Of a stretch of DNA of 64,000 nt, positions 37,392 to 47,040 are shown piece after piece. Numbering within the stretch: position 1 is the stretch's first letter; each line of letters starts with the position of its first letter. Made by a program: the position numbers and the translations under genes. Source of the DNA: Polynucleobacter sp. MWH-HuK1 (GTDB lineage Bacteria > Pseudomonadota > Gammaproteobacteria > Burkholderiales > Burkholderiaceae); NCBI RefSeq assembly GCF_018881815.1, contig NZ_JACVPP010000001.1, positions 1,993,654 through 2,057,653 of the forward strand. The letters are read 5' to 3'. Under the pieces are notes generated by a model. It was not told the DNA's origin. It did not search any database and worked only from the letters and a program-made list of their open reading frames with translations.

Positions 37392-38630
37392 TTATTCAAG
37401 TAGCGCATCAAAGGGAATGTATTTCACTAAATCACCAGCCTTTATTGGCTGATTTGGTGGGCAATCAACCAAGCCATCGCCCCAAGAGGCGCTAGTGAGT
37501 ACACCAGAACTTTGATTTGGGTAAAGATCAAGGCCGCCTTGACTATTAATCTTTACGCGCAAGAACTCATTACGACGATCGGCTTTTAGCCAATTAAAGT
37601 CAGCACGTATTAGATAGGATTGAGGAAGCTTGGCTTCGCGCCCCTGGAGCTTCAAAATAAATGGGCGAACAAACAATAAGAAGGTAACAAAGCTGGAAAC
37701 TGGATTGCCAGGCAATCCAATAAACCAAGCTTCACCATCTTTGGCCTCGCTTGACTTACGAACCGCACCAAATGCTAGGGGCTTGCCTGGTTTGATCGCA
37801 ATCTGCCATAGATCCAATCTTCCTTCAGCAGTTACCGCAGGTTTAATATGATCTTCTTCACCAACGGATACACCGCCAGAGGTAATAATTAGGTCATGAT
37901 CTTTACTGGCTTTTCGCAATGCTTCACGCGTTGCATCCAAGCGATCAGGAACAATACCTAAATCCGTAGCATCACAACCCAAAGACTTCAGGCAAGCTAA
38001 CAAGGTATCCCGATTTGAGTTGTAGATACCACCAGGTTTTAATGGCTCCCCCGGAAGCGCTAACTCATCGCCTGTAAAGAATGCGGCAACCTTTACTCGA
38101 CGTTTTACATTGAGGTGGGTTAAACCAGCGGAAGCAGCAACACCCAGCTCTTGAGGACGCAGAAATGTGCCGGCAGTCAAGCAGGTCTTGCCAGTTGTTA
38201 AATCTTCGCCACTACGACGAATCCATTGACCCGGAGTAGGAGCGACATTAATAGTAACTTGATCAGACTGATCCCCAATCGTGCAATCCTCTTGCATTAC
38301 AACTGCATCAGCACCAGGGGGAACGGGAGCACCCGTAAAAATTCTGGCAGCAGTGCCAGGCTCTAATTGAGTTCCGATAGAGCCAGCTGGAATACGCTGA
38401 GCAATTCTCAATATTTGTCCCGGTATTGCCGTATCTGCGGAGCGAACTGCATAACCATCCATTGAAGTGTTATCCAATGGCGGAACATTTACCAAACTTT
38501 TTACATCTACGGCCAAAATTCTTCCTAATGCCGCTTGTGTAGTTACCTTTTCGCTCTCATTTACTGTTACTGCATTTGATAGCAAATGGTCTAAGGCCTC
38601 CTGCGCAGTCAACATTGGTGGCTTTGTCAT
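37392..38630 (-). CDS. moeA: Molybdopterin molybdenumtransferase MoeA
   Basis: A 412-residue enzyme that inserts molybdenum into the adenylylated pterin. Features are DVKSLVNVPPLDNTSMDGYAVRS, TGAPVPPGADAVVMQED, and TSGGVSVGEEDHIK with the MoCF-binding loop, and FGLPGNPVSSFVTF-like GLPGNPVSS. It leads the moeA-moaD-moaE run with an 18-base gap to moaD. Confidence 0.95.
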   Translation of the reverse strand: MTKPPMLTAQEALDHLLSNAVTVNESEKVTTQAALGRILAVDVKSLVNVPPLDNTSMDGYAVRSADTAIPGQILRIAQRIPAGSIGTQLEPGTAARIFTGAPVPPGADAVVMQEDCTIGDQSDQVTINVAPTPGQWIRRSGEDLTTGKTCLTAGTFLRPQELGVAASAGLTHLNVKRRVKVAAFFTGDELALPGEPLKPGGIYNSNRDTLLACLKSLGCDATDLGIVPDRLDATREALRKASKDHDLIITSGGVSVGEEDHIKPAVTAEGRLDLWQIAIKPGKPLAFGAVRKSSEAKDGEAWFIGLPGNPVSSFVTFLLFVRPFILKLQGREAKLPQSYLIRADFNWLKADRRNEFLRVKINSQGGLDLYPNQSSGVLTSASWGDGLVDCPPNQPIKAGDLVKYIPFDALLE

Positions 38631-38670
38631 AGGATAATTGCTTGATACTTAAAGTTTTGGGTTAAGTCGA

Positions 38671-40113
38671 TTAACCAAGATGCGTTGTAATGAAAGCTTT
38701 AACTTGATTTACATCGGCATCAATATTTTCTACGCGCTGTGGCTTAGATTTGATATCTTTAAATGCAGGCGGGCATTCAGCTGGTCTACCCAAAGCAACC
38801 TCAATTGTTTCTTCAAATTTAATCGGTAGAGCTGTCTCTAGCACGATCATTGGAATACCAGCCTGTAGGTGCTCACGGGCCACTTTCACGCCATCAGCAG
38901 TATGTGTATCGATCATGACGCCATAGCGCTGATCAATGTCGCGAATCGTTTCTAAGCGGTTCTCATGAGTGCTGCGACCCGATTGAAAGCCATACTTACC
39001 CAGGTCTTTGAAAACAGCATCTTTAGAAATATCAAAACCACCAGCTTCATCCACTTGCTTGAACATCGCTGCAGTAGCTTTGCCATCTTGACCCATGAAA
39101 TCAAATACAAAACGCTCAAAATTACTGGCCTTAGAGATATCCATGGATGGACTCGATGTATGAAGCGTCTCAGCAGACTTACGCGCGCGATAGACACCTG
39201 TGCGGAAGAACTCGTCAAGTACATCATTCTCATTGGTTGCCACAATCAGATGCTCGATTGGCAATCCCATCATGCGCGCAATATGACCGGCACAAACATT
39301 GCCAAAGTTGCCAGATGGCACTGTAAAGGAAACCTTCTCAGAGCTTGACTTAGTTGCCAAGAGATACCCCTGGAAGTAATAGACCACTTGAGCAACCACG
39401 CGACCCCAATTAATAGAGTTCACAGTACCAATCTGATTCTTCGCCTTGAAAGCGTGATCATTACTTACTGCCTTAACAATATCCTGGCAGTCATCAAAGA
39501 CGCCAGCTACTGCTAAGTTAAATATATTTGGGTCTTGCAGTGAATACATTTGCGCAGATTGAAAAGCGCTCATCTTGCCGCGTGGCGAGAGCATGAAAAC
39601 TTTCACACCCTCTTTACCGCGCATTGCATATTCAGCCGCACTACCAGTATCGCCAGAAGTAGCACCCAAAATATTGAGCTGCTGACCTTTTTTCTTTAAC
39701 GCATATTCAAAGAGGTTACCAAGCAACTGCATCGCCATATCTTTAAAGGCCAATGTTGGGCCATTTGACAAACTCAACAGACCAATGCGTGTGCCGTGCT
39801 CTTCACCCAACCAATGTATCGGGGTAATGTCTTTTGCGTTGTCCTGCGGACGTCCATTGCAGTACACCTGTTCGGTATAAGTTTTACGCAAGAGTGCGCG
39901 CAAATCAGCCTCAGGAATATCGTCACAGTAAAGACTCAACACTTCATAAGCAAGATCGGCGTACGACAAACCGCGCCAAGCATCAAGTTGCGCCACTGTA
40001 ACCTGAGGGTACTCGGTTGGCAAATACAGGCCGCCATCAGGCGCCAATCCACCCAACAAAATTTCTAAGAAGGATTGTTGCGGACTATTGCCGCGAGTTG
40101 ATTGGTAACGCAT
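38671..40113 (-). CDS. thrC: Threonine synthase
   Basis: A 480-residue PLP enzyme with the lysine in LAFKDMAMQLLGN and phosphate loop GATSGDTGSAAEYAM. The N-terminus MRYQSTRGNSPQQSFLE is typical of the long bacterial/fungal type. It converts O-phosphohomoserine to threonine. It follows hom by 19 bases and both form the threonine arm of the aspartate pathway; thrB is not in the window. Confidence 0.96.
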   Translation of the reverse strand: MRYQSTRGNSPQQSFLEILLGGLAPDGGLYLPTEYPQVTVAQLDAWRGLSYADLAYEVLSLYCDDIPEADLRALLRKTYTEQVYCNGRPQDNAKDITPIHWLGEEHGTRIGLLSLSNGPTLAFKDMAMQLLGNLFEYALKKKGQQLNILGATSGDTGSAAEYAMRGKEGVKVFMLSPRGKMSAFQSAQMYSLQDPNIFNLAVAGVFDDCQDIVKAVSNDHAFKAKNQIGTVNSINWGRVVAQVVYYFQGYLLATKSSSEKVSFTVPSGNFGNVCAGHIARMMGLPIEHLIVATNENDVLDEFFRTGVYRARKSAETLHTSSPSMDISKASNFERFVFDFMGQDGKATAAMFKQVDEAGGFDISKDAVFKDLGKYGFQSGRSTHENRLETIRDIDQRYGVMIDTHTADGVKVAREHLQAGIPMIVLETALPIKFEETIEVALGRPAECPPAFKDIKSKPQRVENIDADVNQVKAFITTHLG

Positions 40114-40132
40114 GAATTTTGCTGAGTTTTAC

Positions 40133-41443
40133 TTAAGACAGATTTTCTAAACGGATCTTCACGACTTCACCGGCAACAGTTTTAAGAGCTTGAATCTCTT
40201 TAATTGCGGCAAGCATGTTCTTTTCTTTGGTTTCGTGGGTCAAAGCCACTAAATCAGTTTGGCTTTCACCTTCGTCAGCCTCTTTCTGCAAGAGCGCATC
40301 AATTGAAACGCCATGTGCAGCCAAAATTTTGGTGATGTCAGCCAAAACGCCAGCTTGATCAGCCACGCGTAATCGCAGGTAATAACTAGTAGTGATCTCG
40401 CCAATTGGCAGCACTGGTGTGTCATGAACAGCGTCTGCCTGGAAAGCCAAGTATGGAACGCGATGCTCAGGATCAGCATTTAATAAGCGGGTAATGTCCA
40501 CCAAGTCAGCAATCACAGCAGAAGCAGTTGGCTCAGAGCCCGCGCCTTTACCGTAATACAAGGTAGTGCCAACAGCATCACCAAATACTTGTACTGCATT
40601 CATGGCGCCTTCAACGTTTGCAATCAAACGCTTAGATGGAATGAGTGTTGGATGTACGCGCAACTCAACACCTGTTGGTGTTTTTTTGGCAATACCTAGC
40701 AACTTAATGCGATAGCCTAATTGCTCAGCATATTTAATATCAATTGCATCTAACTTAGTGATGCCTTCAATGTGCGCTTTTTCAAACTGCATTGGAATAC
40801 CAAATGCAATCGCACTCATAATGGTCGCTTTATGCGCTGCGTCCACGCCTTCAATATCGAAAGTTGGATCTGCTTCTGCGTAACCCAAGCGTTGCGCTTC
40901 TTTAAGCACAGTCTGGAAATCTAAACCTTTGTCGCGCATCTCTGACAAGATGAAATTGGTTGTGCCGTTAATGATGCCAGCGATCCACTCAATACGGTTA
41001 GCAGTTAAGCCTTCACGCAAAGCTTTAATAATTGGAATGCCGCCTGCTACTGCCGCCTCAAAAGCAACCATCACGCCTTTATCATGCGCAGCCTTAAAAA
41101 TTTCATTGCCGTGAACAGCAATCAAAGCCTTGTTGGCAGTCACTACATGCTTACCAGCGGCGATCGCCTCCAGAACCAAGTCCTTGGCAATGCCATAACC
41201 ACCAATAAGCTCAACAACGATGTCGATCTCTGGATTGTTAATCACAGCACGAGCATCACTTACAACCTGTGCGCGATCCTTAACCAATTCTTTGGCTCGA
41301 TCTACATTGAGATCGGCAACGGTATTGATACGGATACCACGACCAGCGCGGCGAGTAATTTCATCCTGGTTGCGATCGAGAACAGTGAATACGCCACCAC
41401 CAACAGTGCCAATACCTAAAAGACCTACTTGAATCGGTTTCAT
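40133..41443 (-). CDS. hom: Homoserine dehydrogenase
   Basis: A 436-residue enzyme with the nucleotide-binding GLLGIGTVGGGVF near residue 8, the TANKALIAVHG segment, the catalytic region around ADPTFDIEGVDAAHK, and a C-terminal ACT domain (YYLRLRVADQAGVLADITKILA) for threonine feedback. It overlaps the upstream aminotransferase stop by four bases. Confidence 0.96.
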   Translation of the reverse strand: MKPIQVGLLGIGTVGGGVFTVLDRNQDEITRRAGRGIRINTVADLNVDRAKELVKDRAQVVSDARAVINNPEIDIVVELIGGYGIAKDLVLEAIAAGKHVVTANKALIAVHGNEIFKAAHDKGVMVAFEAAVAGGIPIIKALREGLTANRIEWIAGIINGTTNFILSEMRDKGLDFQTVLKEAQRLGYAEADPTFDIEGVDAAHKATIMSAIAFGIPMQFEKAHIEGITKLDAIDIKYAEQLGYRIKLLGIAKKTPTGVELRVHPTLIPSKRLIANVEGAMNAVQVFGDAVGTTLYYGKGAGSEPTASAVIADLVDITRLLNADPEHRVPYLAFQADAVHDTPVLPIGEITTSYYLRLRVADQAGVLADITKILAAHGVSIDALLQKEADEGESQTDLVALTHETKEKNMLAAIKEIQALKTVAGEVVKIRLENLS

Positions 41444-42696
41444 GATGCCTTTGCTGCAGTTGAAGAAGCCTTACGGCTGTGCTTATTACGATAACGCTCC
41501 AGAAAACGTGCAAAGCGGCCAATGGCTTCCTTCAGCACATCTTCGTGAGGCAAGAAAACTACGCGGAAGTGATCAGGTTTACCCCAGTTAAAACCAGAGC
41601 CCTGCACTAACAATACTTTTTCTTCTTTTAAAAGATCAGCAACAAATTGTTGATCATCTTCAATTGGATAAACCTCTGGGTCTAACCTTGGAAATAAATA
41701 CAAAGCTGACTTGGGCTTCACGCAAGTGACACCTGGAATATCGGTAATCAGTTTCCAGGCGAGATCACGCTGCCTCGCAAGACGGCCACCGTCGCCAACC
41801 AAGTCATTAATACTTTGGTAACCACCTAATGCGGTTTGAATTGCATACTGGCCTGGCACGTTTGCGCATAGGCGCATTGAGGCCAACATATTTAAGCCTT
41901 CTATGTAATCGCGCACCATCTCTTTATCGCCCGAGACAATCATCCAGCCAGCACGGTAGCCGCATGAACGGTAGTTCTTAGAAAGACCGTTAAAGGTAAT
42001 GGTAACTACATCAGTCGACAAAGATGCGAGAGAAATATGCTTCTCACCGTCATACAACATCTTGTCGTAGATCTCATCAGCAAACAAAATCAAACCGTGT
42101 TCGCGAGCAATATTTGTTAACTCAAGCAAAACTTCTTTGGAATAAATTGCACCAGTAGGATTGTTTGGATTAATCACCACAATCGCCTTAGTACGTGGCG
42201 TAATTTTTTTACGCAGATCATTTAAGTCTGGAGCCCAATCTTTGGATTCATCACAAAGATAGTGCACAGGCGTACCGCTAGACAAACTCACAGCAGCTGT
42301 CCACAGCGGATAATCTGGTGTTGGCACCAGTACTTCGTCCCCATCATTTAAGAGTGCATTCATCGACAGCACGATGAGTTCAGAAACTCCATTGCCGGTA
42401 TAGACATCATCCAAGGTCACACCTTGAATACCTTTTTCTTGGCAGTACTGCATGATCGCCTTGCGAGCCGAAAAGATTCCCTTGGAATCGGAATAGGCTG
42501 AGGCATTGCTTAAATTGCGAATCATGTCCAACTGAATCTCTTCAGGCGGATCAAAACCGAAAACCCCTACGTTTCCGATGTTTAATTTGATGATTTTGTG
42601 ACCCTCTTCCTCCATACGCTGAGCAAGCTCGAGCACCGGCCCACGTATGTCATAACAGACGTTATCGAGCTTTTGGGACTTTCGGATCGGTTTCAC
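41440..42696 (-). CDS. Alanine-type aminotransferase (AlaA/AlaC-like)
   Basis: A 418-residue class I PLP aminotransferase. It has VYTGNGVSELIVLSM, INPNNPTGAIYS, the PLP lysine in FNGLSKNYRSCGYR and a C-terminal RVVFLP substrate arginine. The KLDNVCYDIRGPVLELAQRMEEEG N-terminus matches alanine transaminases. It heads the hom-thrC run. Its expected reaction is pyruvate plus glutamate to alanine, by family; alternative amino donors are possible. Confidence 0.88.
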   Translation of the reverse strand: MKPIRKSQKLDNVCYDIRGPVLELAQRMEEEGHKIIKLNIGNVGVFGFDPPEEIQLDMIRNLSNASAYSDSKGIFSARKAIMQYCQEKGIQGVTLDDVYTGNGVSELIVLSMNALLNDGDEVLVPTPDYPLWTAAVSLSSGTPVHYLCDESKDWAPDLNDLRKKITPRTKAIVVINPNNPTGAIYSKEVLLELTNIAREHGLILFADEIYDKMLYDGEKHISLASLSTDVVTITFNGLSKNYRSCGYRAGWMIVSGDKEMVRDYIEGLNMLASMRLCANVPGQYAIQTALGGYQSINDLVGDGGRLARQRDLAWKLITDIPGVTCVKPKSALYLFPRLDPEVYPIEDDQQFVADLLKEEKVLLVQGSGFNWGKPDHFRVVFLPHEDVLKEAIGRFARFLERYRNKHSRKASSTAAKAS

Positions 42697-42717
42697 AATA
42701 AATTTAAGGGTAAGTTC

Positions 42718-42749
42718 TTGAAATATGAGAAAAAACAGCTAGCTATAAT
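42718..42749 (+). promoter_or_regulatory. Candidate promoter of the arn operon
   Basis: A consensus -10 box TATAAT (42744-42749) lies 26 bases before the TTG start of the next gene. A TTGAAA at 42718-42723 is the best -35 match but the spacer is 20 bases, longer than ideal. Confidence 0.45.
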
Positions 42750-42775
42750 CCACATAATTATGACAGAGAGTCCAC

Positions 42776-43153
42776 TTGAAGCTTCAATCTGACCCCCATT
42801 CCGGAGCGAATACGATCACTGGCTACGGCGATGGTTACGTAGAGATCAATAAGACCCCTTACGCCCATGCTGTTGTTCTGAGCTCGGATGGCGCAATCTC
42901 AGAGTGGTCAGCCCAGTCATTTGACAACTTAGAAGCCCATCATTTCTCGCAACTCATTGATTTAGAACCGGAATTAATCCTTATTGGGACTGGCAAACGT
43001 CAACGCTTTCCTAAGCCAGAACTCCTTAAAGCTCTGATTTCCGCAAAAATTGGCTTTGAAATCATGGATTCTCAAGCCGCCTGCCGGACATACAACATCC
43101 TAGTGGGCGAAGGACGTCAGGTCCTGCTAGCTCTGATTGTGGAGCCCGATTAA
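42776..43153 (+). CDS. Mth938/DUF498 domain protein
   Basis: A 125-residue protein of the Mth938-like family (related to human NDUFAF3) with a TTG start at 42776. It contains the Y-D-Y-I-I core ITGYGDGYVEINKTPY, LILIGTGKRQRFP and IGFEIMDSQAACRTYNILVGEGR, all conserved in the family. Its function in bacteria is unknown. Its stop overlaps the arnT start (TAATG), so it is the first gene of the arn operon, a link that may be just positional. Confidence 0.85.
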   Translation: MKLQSDPHSGANTITGYGDGYVEINKTPYAHAVVLSSDGAISEWSAQSFDNLEAHHFSQLIDLEPELILIGTGKRQRFPKPELLKALISAKIGFEIMDSQAACRTYNILVGEGRQVLLALIVEPD

Positions 43154-44844
43154 TGCAATTTGGCCAAATTCAGCAGTCTTTAGCCCTGCATCCGGGCAAG
43201 ATTTTGTTATTGGTCATCATTTATGGCTTACTGTGGTTTGGCACTTTGAACTACCGCCATCTCATTCCATCCGATGAGGGACGCTACGCAGAGATCGCTC
43301 GAGAAATGCTCGTGACAGGTGATTGGGTTACACCCAGATACAACGGCTACAAGTATTTCGAAAAACCGCCATTACAAGCGTGGGCTACTGCAGCAGCATT
43401 TCAAGTATTTGGTATTGGTGATTGGCAAGCACGTCTTTGGACTGCGCTTACTGGATTTCTCACCATTCTCTTAGTTGGATTTACCGGCGCTCGAATTTAT
43501 AACCCTCGAGCAGGGTGGTTAGCCGCTGTTGTATTAGCCTCAAGTCCAATGTGGGTTATCAGCGGTCACTTCAATTCGCTCGACATGGGCTTGTCTGCTT
43601 TTTTAGTCGCCGCACTTTGTAGTCTATTGTTAGCACAAATTTCTCATAATAAAAACAGTTGTAGGAATTGGATGTGGGCATGCTGGGCTTTCATGGCACT
43701 GGCAACTTTATCCAAAGGTGTTATTGGCGCTGCAATTCCTGCGATGGTTTTTATTGCTTACTCCATGAGTACTTGGGATTGGAAGATTTGGACTCGGCTT
43801 CGTTTATTTAGCGGAACTATTTTGTTTTTAGCAATCACTGCGCCTTGGTTTATTTTGGTGGCACAGCGCAATCCTGAGTTTTTAGAATTCTTCTTTATTC
43901 ATGAACATCTACAACGCTTCACACAAGACGCTCATAGCAGAACAGGTCCCATTTATTACTTTGTGCCACTACTGCTGATTGGCCTGCTTCCTTGGTTCCT
44001 ACAGATTCCTGGCGCAATCGCACAGGCTTGGAATGAGCGCCGCCGTGAGTTTTCTCCTGGCTGGTTATTGGTCTGCTGGTTTGTGGTTATTTTTGCGTTC
44101 TTTAGCGTCTCACGCTCTAAATTACCTGGCTACATCATCCCTGTATTTCCTGCGCTTGCTTTAATTATTGGCAACCGATTAGATCGCTTACTTGGTCACG
44201 CTAAAACGATGGCATTACCCTGGAAATTACAAACAATAGGCTTCTCTATTTTTGGATGTATTGGGTTTTTCTACTTGGATGCTATTGGCAAACAAGCAAG
44301 ACCTGATGAAATTAATGCCTATGCGCAATATACCAATTGGGTGATTGCTGCACTAATCGCACTAATTATTTTTAGCGCCTATGCTGCGTGGCAAAGTAAA
44401 CGCAATGGTATTCAAAGTATTGTGAGTTTTGCTTGCGGTTTTTTTCTGTGCGCAATTGTTGCGGGAACAGGTCATGAGACATTAGGTCGCGCCGTCTCTG
44501 GCATTGATCTCGTAGAGCGAGTAAAAGCGTCCATTCCTGAAAAAATAAATTTCTATTCTGTTCGCCTTTTAGATCACACCGTGCCCTTCTATTTAGGTAG
44601 AACCATGATCATGGTTGAATCTCCCGACGAGCTAGAGTTTGGCGTCAAGCAGGAGCCTGAGCTTTGGATGCCGACTTTGGATGTATTTATCACCCGCTGG
44701 AAAGAAGACCAAACCGCCTATGCGATCATGGTTCCCGAGCAGTTTGATGCACTACAGGCCCAGAACTTTCCAATGCAAGAAGTTGATCGAGACTCACGCA
44801 GAGTCATTGTGAAACATCCAGATACATCTAACGTAACGCAATAA
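43153..44844 (+). CDS. arnT: Lipid A 4-amino-4-deoxy-L-arabinosyltransferase ArnT
   Basis: A 563-residue GT39-type membrane glycosyltransferase with about twelve hydrophobic segments and a C-terminal soluble part. The first periplasmic loop contains SDEGRYAEIAREMLVTGDW with the catalytic Asp-Glu and GYKYFEKPPLQAW, both diagnostic for ArnT. It moves L-Ara4N from undecaprenyl phosphate to lipid A, lowering negative charge and giving polymyxin resistance. It is the second gene of the operon and overlaps the Mth938 gene. Confidence 0.92.
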   Translation: MQFGQIQQSLALHPGKILLLVIIYGLLWFGTLNYRHLIPSDEGRYAEIAREMLVTGDWVTPRYNGYKYFEKPPLQAWATAAAFQVFGIGDWQARLWTALTGFLTILLVGFTGARIYNPRAGWLAAVVLASSPMWVISGHFNSLDMGLSAFLVAALCSLLLAQISHNKNSCRNWMWACWAFMALATLSKGVIGAAIPAMVFIAYSMSTWDWKIWTRLRLFSGTILFLAITAPWFILVAQRNPEFLEFFFIHEHLQRFTQDAHSRTGPIYYFVPLLLIGLLPWFLQIPGAIAQAWNERRREFSPGWLLVCWFVVIFAFFSVSRSKLPGYIIPVFPALALIIGNRLDRLLGHAKTMALPWKLQTIGFSIFGCIGFFYLDAIGKQARPDEINAYAQYTNWVIAALIALIIFSAYAAWQSKRNGIQSIVSFACGFFLCAIVAGTGHETLGRAVSGIDLVERVKASIPEKINFYSVRLLDHTVPFYLGRTMIMVESPDELEFGVKQEPELWMPTLDVFITRWKEDQTAYAIMVPEQFDALQAQNFPMQEVDRDSRRVIVKHPDTSNVTQ

Positions 44845-44868
44845 GGCATTCAAGTAATATAAGACATC

Positions 44869-46035
44869 ATGTCAGACTCCAATCAACCATTTATCCCCTT
44901 CACGCGCCCCAGCTTTAATCAAGAAACGATTGATGCGGTTTCGGAAGTATTGCGTTCTGGTTGGGTGACATCAGGCCCAAAGGTGGCAGAGTTTGAATCC
45001 ACTTTAAGCAAGTACTTTGACGATCGCCCAGTGCGCTGCTTTGCTAATGGCACAGCAACAATGAAGATTGCTTTGCAAGTTGCAGACATTGGCCCTGGTG
45101 ACGAAGTCATCACCACACCAATCTCTTGGGTGGCAACATCGAATGTCATTTTGAGCGTAGGTGCTAAACCCGTATTTGTGGATATCGATCCAGTCACACG
45201 CAATATTGATCTCAATAAAGTTTCAGCCGCAATCACACCTAAGACGCGAGCAATTATGCCGGTCTACTTGGCTGGCCTACCCGTTGACATGGATCAGCTC
45301 TATGCATTGGCAAAGCAACACAGTCTTCGCGTCATTGAGGATGCTGCACAGGCCTTTGGATCCCAATGGAAAGGCAAGAAGATTGGTAGCTTTGGTGACT
45401 TAGTCAGTTTTAGTTTTCAGGCTAACAAGAATCTCACCACCATTGAAGGCGGTTGCCTTGTGCTCAACAACGCAGATGAAGCGAAGCTTGCTGAGAAATT
45501 CCGCCTACAAGGATTAACCCGCCAAGGTATGGACGGCATGGACGTCGATGTGTTGGGCGGCAAAGATAATTTGACAGATGTCAACGCGGCCATTGGCCTC
45601 GAGCAACTCAAACAACTGCCTGCATATCAAGCGCGTCGTGCTACTTTGGCGCGCCAATACTTTGATGTCATTCGCTCTGAATTGAAATCTGCTGGATTGG
45701 AAAGTTTGAAATTAGAACTTCCAGTTGAAAACTTTACTGAAAGCAACTGGCACATGTTCCAAGTAGTTTTACCGCTTGATCAGTTAAATGCAGATCGCGC
45801 CCAAGTCATGACTGAGTTGAAAGATTTGGGCATTGGTACTGGCGTTCATTACCCCGCCATTACAGGTTTTACGCTTTACAAAAACCAAGGTTACAAAACC
45901 TCTGACACACCAATCGCAGAACGAATTGGCAAATCCATCCTCACGCTCCCTTTATTCCCCGCCATGGCTGATGAGGATATTGGCCGCATAGCCAAGGGAT
46001 TGATCGGAATTTTGCATAAATACCGCAAAAACTAG
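44869..46035 (+). CDS. arnB: UDP-Ara4O aminotransferase ArnB
   Basis: A 388-residue DegT/DnrJ-family PLP enzyme. The cofactor lysine lies in FQANKNLTTIEGG, after EDAAQAFGSQWKGKKIGSFGD. Early features include GWVTSGPKVAEFE. It converts UDP-4-keto-arabinose to UDP-L-Ara4N. It lies 24 bases after arnT. Confidence 0.94.
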   Translation: MSDSNQPFIPFTRPSFNQETIDAVSEVLRSGWVTSGPKVAEFESTLSKYFDDRPVRCFANGTATMKIALQVADIGPGDEVITTPISWVATSNVILSVGAKPVFVDIDPVTRNIDLNKVSAAITPKTRAIMPVYLAGLPVDMDQLYALAKQHSLRVIEDAAQAFGSQWKGKKIGSFGDLVSFSFQANKNLTTIEGGCLVLNNADEAKLAEKFRLQGLTRQGMDGMDVDVLGGKDNLTDVNAAIGLEQLKQLPAYQARRATLARQYFDVIRSELKSAGLESLKLELPVENFTESNWHMFQVVLPLDQLNADRAQVMTELKDLGIGTGVHYPAITGFTLYKNQGYKTSDTPIAERIGKSILTLPLFPAMADEDIGRIAKGLIGILHKYRKN

Positions 46036-46077
46036 CGTTATTGGGGTTAAGCCCTGAGAATCAGGCAAAATTGCTGA

Positions 46078-47040
46078 ATGACTGCCAATTTAGCTGCCAA
46101 CCCAACACTCAGTATTGTTATTCCCGTTTATAACGAGGAAGATGGTCTCCAAGCTCTCTTTGACCGCCTCTACCCAGCACTTGATACGCTTGCCGCTAAA
46201 CGCAAGATTACTTATGAAATCGTTTTCGTAAACGACGGCAGCAAAGATCGCTCCGCCGGCATTCTTTCCAAGCAGGTGGAATTACGTCCCGACGTTACTC
46301 GTGCAGTTTTGTTTCATAGTAACTTTGGTCAACATATGGCGATCATGGCTGGCTTTGAGTATGCTAAAGGTGAATACATCATTACTTTGGATGCGGACTT
46401 ACAAAATCCACCGGAAGAAATTGATGCGCTTACCGAGCAACTGCTAAAAGGCCATGATTATGTCGGCACGATTCGCGCTGATCGTCAAGACAGCTTCTTT
46501 AGAAAATTCGCCTCACGCGCTATGAATCGATTGCGTGAAAACATTACACGTATCACGATGACTGATCAAGGCTGTATGTTGCGTGGCTATAGCCGTCGCA
46601 TTGTTGACCTTGTTCGCCAATGTGATGAAAGCAACACTTTTATCCCAGCGTTGGCTTACACATTCTCTGCCAACCCAGTTGAGATCTCAGTTAAGCATGA
46701 GGAGCGATTTGCCGGTGAATCTAAGTACACCCTGTATCAATTGATTCGCCTAAATTTTGACTTGGTTACCGGCTTTTCAATCATGCCGCTGCAAATCTTT
46801 TCGATTCTCGGCATGCTCCTATCTCTTGCCGCTGGCATCCTTTTCGCCTACCTACTAGTGCGCCGCTTCGTTCTGGGTGCTGAGGTTGAGGGAGTATTTA
46901 CCCTCTTCGCGCTAACCTTCTTCCTGATTGGAGTCATGCTCTTTGGGCTTGGTCTTTTAGGTGAATATATTGGTCGCATCTATCAGCAAATTCGCAAACG
47001 TCCTCGTTATGTTGTGCAAACTGTTTTAGAGAAAAAATAA
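46078..47040 (+). CDS. arnC: Undecaprenyl-phosphate Ara4FN transferase ArnC
   Basis: A 320-residue GT2 enzyme: an N-terminal GT-A domain with VIPVYNEEDG and DADLQNPPEE, then two membrane segments near residues 235-300. It links formylated Ara4N to undecaprenyl phosphate. The arnA N-terminal gene starts directly at its stop codon. Confidence 0.93.
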   Translation: MTANLAANPTLSIVIPVYNEEDGLQALFDRLYPALDTLAAKRKITYEIVFVNDGSKDRSAGILSKQVELRPDVTRAVLFHSNFGQHMAIMAGFEYAKGEYIITLDADLQNPPEEIDALTEQLLKGHDYVGTIRADRQDSFFRKFASRAMNRLRENITRITMTDQGCMLRGYSRRIVDLVRQCDESNTFIPALAYTFSANPVEISVKHEERFAGESKYTLYQLIRLNFDLVTGFSIMPLQIFSILGMLLSLAAGILFAYLLVRRFVLGAEVEGVFTLFALTFFLIGVMLFGLGLLGEYIGRIYQQIRKRPRYVVQTVLEKK

